Source of the DNA: JAKPKF01 sp964536135
Lineage (GTDB): Bacteria; Patescibacteriota; Dojkabacteria; SC72
DNA length: 64,000 nucleotides
Reading direction: 5' to 3'
NCBI GenBank assembly: GCA_964536135.1
Contig: CAZHVM010000002.1
Location: 1 to 64,000, forward strand
Shown: piece by piece, positions 35,213 to 44,247 of the stretch
Position numbering within the stretch: position 1 is the first letter of the stretch
Layout of the letters: each line of letters opens with the position of its first letter
Notes under the pieces: generated by a model
What the model saw: the letters and a program-made list of their open reading frames with translations, nothing else
What the model was told of the DNA's origin: nothing
The model's database searches: none
Program-made: the position numbers and the translations under genes

Positions 35213-36565
35213 CTAATTATTGTCACTTAGCACAGGCAACTTGTCAAGCGTAACATATATTACAGGACCATCATCGGAAACCGCTGTATATTTACTTAAA
35301 GATTTAAAGAGAGAAACCATTTTAGATTCATCTACATTAAACCAATGAGGATGACTTAAATATGTTACTACCTTTGTATTCTGGCTAATGCCTCCAGAGT
35401 AGTTATCTCTGAAATACCTAAGCATCTGTTCAGCACTGTATGACCATGAATCTGCACCATTATTTGGTGCCTCCCACAACTGCATAGTTGGATTAGTTGT
35501 AATATTTTGATTCATCTCATTTAATTTGTAAGGTTGAGTTGTACTCTTTAAATCCCATGGACCTTCTAATTTATTGTCTCCCCAAGAATATTTTTGCCTT
35601 CCAGAAGAATCCAAAGTGAATCCAAGATCGTTTAATACACGAAGGTTCTCTTCATCTACAAACCAAGCACCACCACGATACATAGTTGGCGTTGGTAAAT
35701 TATTTTCTTTAAATTGTGCTTGAGACCACATTATGATTTTTTCGAAATCCGAATACCCATATACCGTATTTGGAACATCGTGACCATATTTATACCATCC
35801 ACCCCAAGATACTGAGTCCTGGACTTCAACTCCTGCAGCTCTAACTAATTTATTATCCATATGTAAGTGCAATCCAACACTATCTCCTAACTGTATTCTC
35901 TTTTTTATCCATTCGGTTAAATATGCAGATCTTGTCTTGCTGAGGTTAAGATATATATATGGATTAAAGAAGTGTGTAACAGGTACATCATATTTCTTTG
36001 AGATATTTGCAATTGAATCTAAATATTTTTGTTCAACATCAAAACCTTCCCAATCCATGCTCCATGCCACATATACTGGAGAAGACACATTGAATGTAAG
36101 CTCCTTGTACTCAGGTATACTGCAATATTTAGAATCACTTGAAATTTTTACAGAATACACACCCGGCTTCAAGTCCTCGATATCCCTTTTTAAAATCAGG
36201 CTCTTTTGTGCTTCATCGTATGTTAATTTCCCAGATATATTACTTTCCTTTATCTCAAACACTATATCTTCAAACGCTTTCGTTTCGTAAGATTTATCTT
36301 CAAGATTAGAAGTAACAACTAGGTTCGTATACTCTTCAGACAGATTATCTCCAACAAGTAACCATTTTCTTTCAAGAGTAGAATTTTCTATAATGTCTGC
36401 AATTTGTGGTTTAAGAACATTACAATCTATTGATTCGTCTCCTTTTACATCACTATCGTTAAGTTTAATAAGGTCCTTGAAATACATAAGGTACACAAAA
36501 AGCCCACCTATCACAAGTAGGAAAAGCCCTGCAAAGAGTTGTTTTCTTCCATTGTTGTGTCCCAT
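35213..36565 (-). CDS. Membrane-anchored NodB-like polysaccharide deacetylase
   Basis: 450 residues with an N-terminal anchor (about 9-30), an Ig-like part (about 40-165) and a NodB-like domain starting YVAWSMDWEG (about 168-177). The candidate metal motif is LHLHMD (about 230-235), and MYRGGAWFVDE (about 294-304) is the motif 3 equivalent; LSHPHW lies near the end. The family deacetylates chitin, peptidoglycan or similar glycans. A TATAAT box 5 nt before the ATG suggests a leaderless start. The next gene (peptidase) follows by 2 nt. Confidence 0.78.
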   Translation of the reverse strand: MGHNNGRKQLFAGLFLLVIGGLFVYLMYFKDLIKLNDSDVKGDESIDCNVLKPQIADIIENSTLERKWLLVGDNLSEEYTNLVVTSNLEDKSYETKAFEDIVFEIKESNISGKLTYDEAQKSLILKRDIEDLKPGVYSVKISSDSKYCSIPEYKELTFNVSSPVYVAWSMDWEGFDVEQKYLDSIANISKKYDVPVTHFFNPYIYLNLSKTRSAYLTEWIKKRIQLGDSVGLHLHMDNKLVRAAGVEVQDSVSWGGWYKYGHDVPNTVYGYSDFEKIIMWSQAQFKENNLPTPTMYRGGAWFVDEENLRVLNDLGFTLDSSGRQKYSWGDNKLEGPWDLKSTTQPYKLNEMNQNITTNPTMQLWEAPNNGADSWSYSAEQMLRYFRDNYSGGISQNTKVVTYLSHPHWFNVDESKMVSLFKSLSKYTAVSDDGPVIYVTLDKLPVLSDNN

Positions 36566-36570
36566 AGTAT

Positions 36571-36576
36571 ATTATA
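36571..36576 (-). promoter_or_regulatory. -10 box 5 nt from the deacetylase start codon
   Basis: TATAAT on the minus strand, 5 nt before the ATG at 36565. Fits the leaderless pattern. Confidence 0.55.
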
Positions 36577-37581
36577 TCAAATATTGAGTTTTTTTAATAT
36601 CCTAAGAACACAGTAGGAGAGAACCAATACTCCAACATTTATAGATAACATAACGTATGGATTTCCTGTAGGAGAGAGAATCCATGCAGAAAGAAACGCC
36701 AAGACTGTTACAACAACAAGAGAAAGTAAAGAATCTGCTCCGAAAGTTTTGATAAAGTTTAAAGTTCTCACATTCTTTATATATTCAAATATGTAAAGAG
36801 ATGCAAATACAAACAAAATTCCCTCAACCAGATAAAGAATAGATGGTGGCCATCTATACCATACAGAGAGACTAAATACTGAAAGAATAATAAGAATAGA
36901 TACGCAGAAGATTGCAAAACCTAGATATTTTTTCTGGTTACCATACCTCGCCATTAAGATTCCTACAATATACACCGGCATATATTGAAAAACAGGAAAT
37001 ACATGAGTATCAAAATTCCCAACGAAATGCATTTTAAACCAAATAAGAAGATCACTGTGTGCTTCAATATTAAACATAAACATACCTGCGGCATAAATTA
37101 CAAGTGCAGATATGAAAAGAATATATGGGTATTCAAGTAACTTTATGATTATCTTCCCAAATATCTTTATAAGTATTGTAAACCATATAAATGCTATAAG
37201 GAATTCCACATATAAAGGCAAACTCTTTAATAACCCGATTTCAATGATTTGAAAAATTGTGACCCCTCCTTTATGAAGAAGTACACTACATATTCCAAGA
37301 ATAAGGTACCAAATATAAAGAGTAGCGATTTTCTTTAAAATCTTACTCAATGAATCAATCTTTCCTTCCAAGAGTTTCTTCCCTTGAAGAAATGAAAATG
37401 CAAAAAGAAAAATTATAAAACATACAGTAGAACCAATAAATGTTAAATCATCTAATACCCCAAAAGGTTCCACAAAGAGTAGAGAATTAACATGGACAAA
37501 ACTCATTAGAATAACTGCGAGACCTTTAAGAAGATCGATATCTTCGAATCTTTGTTTCAATGATTTGATGCTCGTTATCAC
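36577..37581 (-). CDS. Integral membrane acyltransferase-like protein
   Basis: 334 residues with about ten hydrophobic helices. The start (FEDIDLLKGLAVILMSFVHVN) is the typical first-helix signature of membrane acyltransferases (acyltransferase_3 or heparan-alpha-glucosaminide N-acetyltransferase-like), with the candidate catalytic His in FVHVN. Probably O- or N-acetylates surface glycans, in keeping with the deacetylase next to it. The start is GTG at 37581; a TAGAAT box lies 6 nt upstream. The gene ends 11 nt before the deacetylase start. Confidence 0.75.
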   Translation of the reverse strand: MITSIKSLKQRFEDIDLLKGLAVILMSFVHVNSLLFVEPFGVLDDLTFIGSTVCFIIFLFAFSFLQGKKLLEGKIDSLSKILKKIATLYIWYLILGICSVLLHKGGVTIFQIIEIGLLKSLPLYVEFLIAFIWFTILIKIFGKIIIKLLEYPYILFISALVIYAAGMFMFNIEAHSDLLIWFKMHFVGNFDTHVFPVFQYMPVYIVGILMARYGNQKKYLGFAIFCVSILIILSVFSLSVWYRWPPSILYLVEGILFVFASLYIFEYIKNVRTLNFIKTFGADSLLSLVVVTVLAFLSAWILSPTGNPYVMLSINVGVLVLSYCVLRILKKLNI

Positions 37582-37626
37582 ATTTATATTCTACACAAAA
37601 TGAGGATTTCCTCAAATGAATGTTGA

Positions 37627-38799
37627 TTATTCTACAAATGTAATTGCTACTCCCTTTTTTCCTGCTCTTCCTGTTCTTCCAATACGGTGAATATAGTCAT
37701 CAAAGTTCTCAGGTACATCGTAATTAATTACATGAGAGATATTGTTTACATCTAATCCTCTTGAAGCAATATCTGTAGCTATTAAGATAGAAAGATTACC
37801 TCTTTTGAAACTCTCAATTATCCTACTTCTTTGCCCCTGTCCTTTATTACCATGAAGTGCACCAGTCTTTATACCAGCCTCAAAGAGTTTGTCAGATAAT
37901 CTATCCGCTTCTCTTTTAGTTCTGGTAAAGATAAGTACTTTTTCGAATTCATCCTTTTTAAGATATTCTGTTAAAAGAGCTACCTTCTCTTCTCTTGATC
38001 TTACTCTTACAATATCTTGGTCAACATTCTTGCCTGCTTGCTGTGTTTCAATTTCAACCCTTACAGGATTTTTTAGTAGTGTATTTGCGATATCTTCAGA
38101 TTTTCTATTCATAGTGGCAGAGAAGAATAGGGACTGTCTTCTCTCACTAAGTCTAGAGGTAATATATTTAATGTCATCTATGAATCCCATATCTAACATT
38201 CTATCTACCTCGTCTAATACAACATTATTAATTTTTCTTAAATCTACTACTCTTCTATCACTCAAATCTTTCATTCTACCTGGTGTACATACTACAAAGC
38301 GAGGATCTTTTCTCAATATATTAATCTGTGCATACATACTACTACCACCAATTATTAATGCAGATCTAATCCCAGTATCCTTAGCAAGAGAGATAAACTC
38401 ATCTTGTATTTGCATAGCGAGCTCTCTTGTTGGTTCAACAACCAAGCATCTTTGGTTAGAATCTTTAATCATTTTGTTTATCAAAGGTATTAGAAAAGCA
38501 GCTGTTTTACCAGAACCTGTACTAGCAATACCTAATATATCTCTTCCTTGAAGAATTAGAGGTATAGCTTCATGTTGTATCTTAGTAGGTACATCATATT
38601 TCTTGTATTGAATATTCTTTCTAAGGGGTGTTACAACATCAAATTCAGAAAAGTTATGCCCATCTACATAGATATTTGGCATCTCACTCTCTACAGCTTT
38701 CGCTATGAATCTATTTACATTTATGTTACCACCTCTGCCTCTATTGTTGTGTGGTTGAAATCTTCTTTTACGGTTTTTATTTCTGGAATAGTATTCCAT
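37627..38799 (-). CDS. DEAD-box ATP-dependent RNA helicase
   Basis: 390 residues. Motifs in order: Q-motif around PTKIQHEAIP, motif I ASTGSGKTAAF, Ia PTRELAMQIQ, TPGR, motif II as DEVD (not DEAD), SAT, IFTRTKREAD, TDIASRGLD, and HRIGRTGRAG. The N-terminus is basic with an RGRGG patch (RNA binding); there is no C-terminal extension after the core. The role is likely RNA unwinding in ribosome assembly or mRNA decay at low temperature. A long hairpin (38811-38859) sits in the spacer upstream of the ATG. Confidence 0.93.
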   Translation of the reverse strand: MEYYSRNKNRKRRFQPHNNRGRGGNINVNRFIAKAVESEMPNIYVDGHNFSEFDVVTPLRKNIQYKKYDVPTKIQHEAIPLILQGRDILGIASTGSGKTAAFLIPLINKMIKDSNQRCLVVEPTRELAMQIQDEFISLAKDTGIRSALIIGGSSMYAQINILRKDPRFVVCTPGRMKDLSDRRVVDLRKINNVVLDEVDRMLDMGFIDDIKYITSRLSERRQSLFFSATMNRKSEDIANTLLKNPVRVEIETQQAGKNVDQDIVRVRSREEKVALLTEYLKKDEFEKVLIFTRTKREADRLSDKLFEAGIKTGALHGNKGQGQRSRIIESFKRGNLSILIATDIASRGLDVNNISHVINYDVPENFDDYIHRIGRTGRAGKKGVAITFVE

Positions 38800-38810
38800 T
38801 ATGCTTATTA

Positions 38811-38859
38811 ATATATTTTAATTTCGTCTACGCAGAGATAACCGAAATTAAAAATATAT
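38811..38859. promoter_or_regulatory. 16-bp near-perfect inverted repeat between the DEAD-box helicase and SdpI-like genes
   Basis: ATATATTTTAATTTCG (38811-38826) pairs with CGAAATTAAAAATATAT (38843-38859), with one bulged base and a 16-nt loop. It begins 12 nt upstream of the helicase ATG, so on the minus strand it could form a leader hairpin; DEAD-box genes are often controlled by leader structure. A DNA operator is the alternative. Confidence 0.4.
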
Positions 38860-38992
38860 ATAGCCTTATGGATATTTATATGTGGCAGATTATTTCGCTT
38901 AGATCTACATCAAACGGAACATTATATCACCAATATCGAGAATCTCCTAATTGCGCTTGACTTACATTGCGAGAAAAAGATATCCTTACATC

Positions 38993-39637
38993 ATGAGAAA
39001 ATATATATTACCATCTGTGATAATTACAATTTCTATTTTATTGTCAATCATATTTTACGAATACCTTCCCGAGTCAATGTCCTCACACTGGAATGCACAA
39101 GGAATAGTAGATGGATATTCAAGTAAGTTATTGAATGTTTTAATGTTCCCTATATTACAGATAATTCTTTTTGTATTGCTAATTATTATTCCAAAGCTTG
39201 ATCCAAAGAGAAAGAATATTGAGAAATTTGAAAAGCAATTTTTTCTTTTTATTTCAGTTTTTCTCCTATTTATTGCTTTACTCCAATTACAAGTATTTCT
39301 TTGGAATATAGGCATACTTATATCTATGGCAGTTGCTATGCCAATATTAATGGGTCTCCTGTTTATATTTGTTGGACAATTACTAAAGGATGCCAAACAG
39401 AATTATTCCATTGGTATTAGAACTCCATGGACACTTGCTAGTGAAAAGGTTTGGGGAAATACACATAGACTAGGGGCAATACTTTTTACTGTATCAGGAG
39501 GAATTTCTATATTATCAGCATTTTTGCCATTGTACTCTTTCTATATCCTAATAAGCTCGATACTTATTTCAACAATTATTCTTTTTGTATATTCATATAT
39601 CGAATACAAACAAGAGCAAATAAATAATCCAACTTAG
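38993..39637 (+). CDS. SdpI-family (DUF1648-type) integral membrane protein
   Basis: 214 residues with six hydrophobic helices. The N-terminal part YEYLPESMSSHWNAQGIVDGY (about 22-42) is the DUF1648 signature and SIGIRTPWTLASEKVWGNTHR (about 137-157) is the SdpI signature. SdpI of Bacillus gives immunity to a toxin and signals to a repressor; here no toxin or repressor gene is adjacent, so the role is unknown. I use the ATG at 38993 since the 14 residues before it are not family-like. The 3' end overlaps the convergent cupin gene by 4 nt. Confidence 0.85.
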   Translation: MRKYILPSVIITISILLSIIFYEYLPESMSSHWNAQGIVDGYSSKLLNVLMFPILQIILFVLLIIIPKLDPKRKNIEKFEKQFFLFISVFLLFIALLQLQVFLWNIGILISMAVAMPILMGLLFIFVGQLLKDAKQNYSIGIRTPWTLASEKVWGNTHRLGAILFTVSGGISILSAFLPLYSFYILISSILISTIILFVYSYIEYKQEQINNPT

Positions 39638-40017
39638 TTGTGATGCTCTTCCTCAGCAGCCATAGCCTCTTCCTTTGTAACATGTACTGTTCCTTCGGGA
39701 TGGTTAGCTGGTGCATATATGGTGTAGAGTTTTAAATCTTCCGTCTCAGAGGTATTTATAATATTGTGAAGTGAACCTGCAGGTACTATTACTACCATGT
39801 CTTCTCCTACAATACTCTCTTCTCCATCAATAACTACCTTCCCCTCTCCCTCTTCAAATCTAAAGAATTGGTCAACTGTATCATGTACCTCTTCACCAAT
39901 ATCTTCGCCTGGTTTAAGAGACATAACTACTAACTGCATATGGCTACCAGTATAAAGAACCGTTCTGAAATTACTGTTTTCTTTTGTTTTGTCCTCTATA
40001 TTATCTACATATCCCAT
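39634..40017 (-). CDS. Cupin-domain protein
   Basis: 127 residues. One cupin barrel: motif 1 GEDIGEEVHDTVDQFFRFEEGEG (shortened: EVH, Asp and Glu ligands) near 37-59 and motif 2 VPAGSLHNII near 78-87. A metal is probably bound by His, Glu and His. The C-terminus ends in acidic and His residues (EEEHHN). Single-cupin proteins range from isomerases to metal-binding regulators; no specific activity can be assigned. Confidence 0.85.
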   Translation of the reverse strand: MGYVDNIEDKTKENSNFRTVLYTGSHMQLVVMSLKPGEDIGEEVHDTVDQFFRFEEGEGKVVIDGEESIVGEDMVVIVPAGSLHNIINTSETEDLKLYTIYAPANHPEGTVHVTKEEAMAAEEEHHN

Positions 40018-40058
40018 ATTTAAAATCTGATTAATTTATATATCTACATTGTAGCACA

Positions 40059-40553
40059 TTACAAACTGTCTACACCCTGTTGTACGGCATACTTAAAAAG
40101 ATCTTTAAATATGACTGGGTCAATTGTATATATAATTGCAAAAGCAGTAATAAAAATTACTACAGCTAACCATTTTGTAAACGCACCATATGTTCGCAAA
40201 AAAAGAATTACTGAAAGTATTGCCATAACAGTAGGTCCAACTATCTTAATATCCCCTAAAGGGACAAGATACCCACCAATTGTCTTTTCAGTTGTACCAA
40301 GATACTCTGCAAGATTAAAATTAACATTAAAGATTAGTAGAAATATTTCAGCGATTAATACCAACAAAAGAATTATAGAAGACGCTCTTGTTGACTCTCC
40401 CTCCGTTCTGTAAACCTCATAAATTGCAGTAGGAAGAAGAAAGAATATTGTAAATAGGGGATTGTGACTCATTAATCCTGCGACGATTCCTATCCCTGCA
40501 AGTATTGTACAAATAGTACAAATTAAAGGTGCATTTTTTGTTGGTTTTGCCAT
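40059..40553 (-). CDS. Small polytopic membrane protein, unknown
   Basis: Not recognised. 164 residues with about five hydrophobic helices (near 10-25, 30-44, 58-75, 95-115 and 125-145). It lies 11 nt downstream of the surface-protein gene 40565-41782 on the same strand, so the two are likely co-expressed. No motif, Cys pair or charged signature was seen that would suggest a transported substrate. Confidence 0.6.
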   Translation of the reverse strand: MAKPTKNAPLICTICTILAGIGIVAGLMSHNPLFTIFFLLPTAIYEVYRTEGESTRASSIILLLVLIAEIFLLIFNVNFNLAEYLGTTEKTIGGYLVPLGDIKIVGPTVMAILSVILFLRTYGAFTKWLAVVIFITAFAIIYTIDPVIFKDLFKYAVQQGVDSL

Positions 40554-40564
40554 TTTTAATAAGA

Positions 40565-41782
40565 TTAAATTTTATCTACCTCGGAATTATTCCCTATTTC
40601 TTTTGGTTCCTCTTTTGTAATTTCTGAATTTGTAACCTCAGTTATACTCTTCTTTCCTTTTTTGTTCCTTCTAATCAAAAAGATAACAAGAATTATTAAG
40701 CCAATTAGTAATAAACCAGAAACTCCAAAAATAATAATTCCAAGCATATCAATTTTTGAATCTTTCTCCTCTTCAGTAGTTGTTACAGTTTCTCCTTCAG
40801 AGATATTTAATTTAAAAAGTTCAACTTCAGAACTAATTTTTTTATTCTCATTAGTAGCATAGGCTTTAACTGTATAAGAGCCATTTTTCAAATCTAAAGA
40901 ACTAATAACCATATACCAATTTCCACTACTATCTGTCTTCGTTGTATAGATCTTGTCACCTATCGTTATTGTAACTGTATCTCCAGCATCTGCCGTACCA
41001 GCAATCTTCACTATACTTTCTCCGTCTGTAACAACACCCCCATCTTTCTGCGAATCAACAACAATATTATTTACTATTACAAATTCAAGAGCAGGGGCTA
41101 TAACTGTATCATCAACATCATCTTCATCGAAACTATAAAGGCTAGAAGAAGTATCTGGCGTTAGGACCACCTCCTTCTCGGGAGTCTTTTCATCAACCAC
41201 TTCCTCATTGTCTTGATCCTCTACCACAGGAGGTTCTTCATCTTCTACAGGTGGTAACCAGAGTATAAGCTCCCAGCCATATGTCTTAAAAGCATAATCT
41301 CCAGTCATTGGATTTGTTCCACTTCTCATTGTTCCATTTGCATATACATCGCTATTTTCATACTCCCAAGATGGAGCAGGGCTTGGATAATATGCAGTCC
41401 CTATCCACATGGAGAAAGTATGTGTCTTGTCAACAACAATTCCTAAGGCATCTCCCTTTAAGTCAAAAGTCTCCCAACCATCTCCATCATCCATTCTTTG
41501 CGACTTTGTAGCGATGGTACTTCCAGTGTTTTCATCCTTTACTGTAAGGGTAATCGTGCTTCCACCACGTCTATTTTTCATTAAAACTTCAATTTTTGTA
41601 AGAATAGTCTTGGTAACCTTAAAGGTCTGGTTTCTGTTGTATTCAGAATACACAACAGTAGAACCACCACCCAATGTTTGACTCTGATCCAGTACAGATG
41701 GATCCTCTGCTTTGACTGGAGAGACAAACAGAAAAGGGACAAGGATTAAACAGAATAGATAAAAGATAAACGATCTTCTCAT
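40565..41782 (-). CDS. Surface protein with Ig-like domain, membrane-anchored
   Basis: 405 residues: a signal peptide (about 5-25, ending SPVKAED), a beta-rich domain with a carbohydrate-binding look (about 30-175), an acidic Pro/Glu linker (about 180-215), a bacterial Ig-like domain (about 255-330, with the IAGTADAGDTVTITIGD segment), then a transmembrane helix (about 348-370) and a basic, Lys/Glu-rich tail. It resembles wall/membrane-anchored adhesins. A TATATT box 5 nt before the ATG suggests a leaderless start. No sortase motif is visible in this protein. Confidence 0.7.
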   Translation of the reverse strand: MRRSFIFYLFCLILVPFLFVSPVKAEDPSVLDQSQTLGGGSTVVYSEYNRNQTFKVTKTILTKIEVLMKNRRGGSTITLTVKDENTGSTIATKSQRMDDGDGWETFDLKGDALGIVVDKTHTFSMWIGTAYYPSPAPSWEYENSDVYANGTMRSGTNPMTGDYAFKTYGWELILWLPPVEDEEPPVVEDQDNEEVVDEKTPEKEVVLTPDTSSSLYSFDEDDVDDTVIAPALEFVIVNNIVVDSQKDGGVVTDGESIVKIAGTADAGDTVTITIGDKIYTTKTDSSGNWYMVISSLDLKNGSYTVKAYATNENKKISSEVELFKLNISEGETVTTTEEEKDSKIDMLGIIIFGVSGLLLIGLIILVIFLIRRNKKGKKSITEVTNSEITKEEPKEIGNNSEVDKI

Positions 41783-41787
41783 TTATT

Positions 41788-41793
41788 AATATA
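41788..41793 (-). promoter_or_regulatory. -10-like box 5 nt from the surface-protein start codon
   Basis: TATATT on the minus strand, 5 nt before the ATG at 41782. Confidence 0.45.
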
Positions 41794-41852
41794 TTTAATC
41801 TTAATAATAGATGTTCGAATATACTGTTCTAAAAGTCAACTGAATATAGTAA

Positions 41853-41858
41853 TATAAT
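41853..41858 (+). promoter_or_regulatory. -10 box 5 nt from the FemAB-like start codon
   Basis: TATAAT, then 5 nt, then the ATG at 41864. Consistent with a leaderless mRNA. Confidence 0.6.
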
Positions 41859-41863
41859 TAAAT

Positions 41864-42910
41864 ATGATTAAAGACATAGAAGATAAAACAGTATGGGATA
41901 CATATCTAGACCAATGTAAAAGAAAAACATTTCTACAAACATATGAATGGGGAGAATTTCAAAAAGATTTAGGTAAAAATATCCTTAGATTAGCCTTTTT
42001 AGATGAAAAAGATACTCTTCTTGGTATCTCTCTCTGTATATTTGAGAAAACTCCCTTTGGTACTCAAATATACCTTTCCAGAGGCCCTCTAATGACCACA
42101 GAGACACCAGAAACATACAAGAGCATACTTAATGATCTAGTCGAATATTTCAAATGCAAGAACATTTCCTGTATTAAGATAGACCCTGCATTTACAGAGC
42201 AGGAAGAGATTGCAAAGATTCCACATGTTATGAAGTTTAAACATAGTATTAACTTCATACAATCTGAAACCAATTGGATGGTAGATTTAGTAGGAAATAC
42301 AGAGGATGAACTCCTTACATGGTGTAAAGACCACGGTATGAGTAAGAATTATCCCGCATATATTAGAAAAGCCAGAAGAGAGGGAATAGACATATCTTTT
42401 TCAAGCAGTATTGAAGATTGGGAACTTTTTCATACATATTTACAAAAGAGTGGAGAGAGAAAATCTTTCGATGTTAGACCTCTTACCTACTTTACATCTT
42501 TACATAGGCATTTTTCTCAAAATGGTATTGTACGACTTGGTATAGCAAGAAGAAATGGCAATATTCTAGCTATGATACTAATTGCTGTATATGGGGATGA
42601 AGTATCTTGTCTTTACAGTGCACAAACAGATATAGATACTAAATTAAGAGCACCAATGTTACTTAGATGGGAATGCATGTTAATGGGACAGATAGAAGGA
42701 ATAGCTAGATTTAATAACTGGGGAGTATTACCAGAAGAAAAATACAAACCTGGTAATCCTGGATTTGGATATTCTCAGTACAAGAGGGGGTTCGGAGGAT
42801 ATTTAGAACAGATAGAGAGGACTTATGAGTATGTATACAACAAGAAGTTTTATCCAATACAAAGATTGTATGACAGATATATAAAGTTTAGATATTACAG
42901 GTATAGATAA
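41864..42910 (+). CDS. FemAB-like peptidoglycan aminoacyltransferase
   Basis: 348 residues of the FemAB/FemX family, which adds amino acids from aminoacyl-tRNA to the lipid II peptide to form the cross-bridge. Seen: the N-terminal FLQTYEWGEFQK, IYLSRGPL, and the C-terminal GNPGFGYSQYKRGFGG typical of the family (two GNAT-like domains). The length fits. It stands just upstream of hisS on the same strand, but hisS has its own promoter. This organism therefore probably has branched cross-links, consistent with the sortase cassettes further on. Confidence 0.88.
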   Translation: MIKDIEDKTVWDTYLDQCKRKTFLQTYEWGEFQKDLGKNILRLAFLDEKDTLLGISLCIFEKTPFGTQIYLSRGPLMTTETPETYKSILNDLVEYFKCKNISCIKIDPAFTEQEEIAKIPHVMKFKHSINFIQSETNWMVDLVGNTEDELLTWCKDHGMSKNYPAYIRKARREGIDISFSSSIEDWELFHTYLQKSGERKSFDVRPLTYFTSLHRHFSQNGIVRLGIARRNGNILAMILIAVYGDEVSCLYSAQTDIDTKLRAPMLLRWECMLMGQIEGIARFNNWGVLPEEKYKPGNPGFGYSQYKRGFGGYLEQIERTYEYVYNKKFYPIQRLYDRYIKFRYYRYR

Positions 42911-42917
42911 TCGCTTT

Positions 42918-42946
42918 TTGACAATATCTTTCAATTAAAATAGAAT
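42918..42946 (+). promoter_or_regulatory. Consensus promoter of hisS
   Basis: TTGACA (42918-42923), 17-nt spacer, TAGAAT (42941-42946), then 9 nt to the ATG at 42956. The predicted transcript start is only a few nt before the ATG, so nearly leaderless. Confidence 0.7.
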
Positions 42947-42955
42947 GTTAACATT

Positions 42956-44242
42956 ATGAATATTAACGTATTACCTGGTTTTCAAGAGCTTTTACCTAAA
43001 GAACAAATAGCTTTTAACAGGTTAAAAAGAACAATTGAAGAAATATACCAGTTATATGGTTTTAGACCAATAGAAACACCTGTACTTGAAAAAGCGGAAA
43101 TCCTTCTTTCAAAGAGTGGAGGAGAAACCGAAAAACAAATATATCAACTTGAGAAAGGTGATACTAAATTAGCCATGCGCTTTGATCTAACAGTACCACT
43201 AGCAAGATATGTCGTAAAAAACCAGAACGACCTTGTCTTTCCATTCAAAAGATACGCAATTGACAGGGTATACAGAGGAGAAAAACCACAAGCAGGAAGA
43301 TTTAGAGAATTCTATCAGTGCGATATCGATGTAATAGGTAGAAATACATTAGATCTTTCATACGATGCGGAAGTACCTTCCATCATCGCAAGTATATTCT
43401 CTTCCTTAGAATTAGATTTTACAATTAGAATAAACAACAGAAAGATATTGAATGGTCTCTTTGATTACTTAAAAATAGAAGACAGGGTCTATGTTTTAAG
43501 AACACTAGATAGTATGGAGAAGATAGGTAAAGAAAAAACAAAGGTTGAATTGAAAGAGATTGGTTTAGATAATACTCAAATTGAAAAGATCTTTGACTTT
43601 TACAAATTGAATGAAAAAGATAACAACGAGATTGTTACTTCCTTAAAAGATTTAGATATGTCTTCAGATATCTTCAAACAGGGAGTAGCTGAACTTGAAA
43701 CCGTTATGAATGAAATAAATATTTTAGGGATTTATTCCAATGTAAAGATAGATTTAACCGTAGCAAGAGGATTGGATTACTATACTGGGACTGTTTACGA
43801 AACAATCTTAAACAAATATCCTGAGATTGGTTCTGTATGTAGTGGGGGAAGATATGAAGATTTAGCAGGCTACTTTTCAAACCAGAAATTTCCTGGAGTA
43901 GGAATATCCATAGGATTAACAAGACTATTTGATCAGCTTAAAGATAAGGATGTCTTAATTATTGAGGATGAAACTCCTACAACAGTATTGGTACTCCCTC
44001 TTTCAGATGAGAGAGAAGTTAGCTTAAAGCTAGCTGATACCTTGCGAGAGAACTTCATATCTACTGAGATTGCTCCATCTGGGAATATGAAGAAGGCGCT
44101 TAACTATGCAAACAAATTAAAAATACCATATGTCATATTCATTGGCGAAGACGAGATTAAGGACAATAAATATACAATAAAGAACATGATTACAGGAGAA
44201 CAAAAAAGTGTTCCTCAGGCAGATATCCTTGAAGCATTTTAA
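42956..44242 (+). CDS. hisS: Histidine--tRNA ligase
   Basis: Charges tRNA-His. 428 residues, normal length. Class II motifs: motif 1 region PIETPVLEK, motif 2 FREFYQCDID, the His-specific motifs GLDYYTGTVYE and GGRYEDL, and motif 3 GVGISIGLTRL. The C-terminal anticodon-binding domain is present (about 335-428). The cognate tRNA-His lies at 26269-26346. No Shine-Dalgarno sequence. Confidence 0.96.
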   Translation: MNINVLPGFQELLPKEQIAFNRLKRTIEEIYQLYGFRPIETPVLEKAEILLSKSGGETEKQIYQLEKGDTKLAMRFDLTVPLARYVVKNQNDLVFPFKRYAIDRVYRGEKPQAGRFREFYQCDIDVIGRNTLDLSYDAEVPSIIASIFSSLELDFTIRINNRKILNGLFDYLKIEDRVYVLRTLDSMEKIGKEKTKVELKEIGLDNTQIEKIFDFYKLNEKDNNEIVTSLKDLDMSSDIFKQGVAELETVMNEINILGIYSNVKIDLTVARGLDYYTGTVYETILNKYPEIGSVCSGGRYEDLAGYFSNQKFPGVGISIGLTRLFDQLKDKDVLIIEDETPTTVLVLPLSDEREVSLKLADTLRENFISTEIAPSGNMKKALNYANKLKIPYVIFIGEDEIKDNKYTIKNMITGEQKSVPQADILEAF

Positions 44243-44247
44243 GTCAC

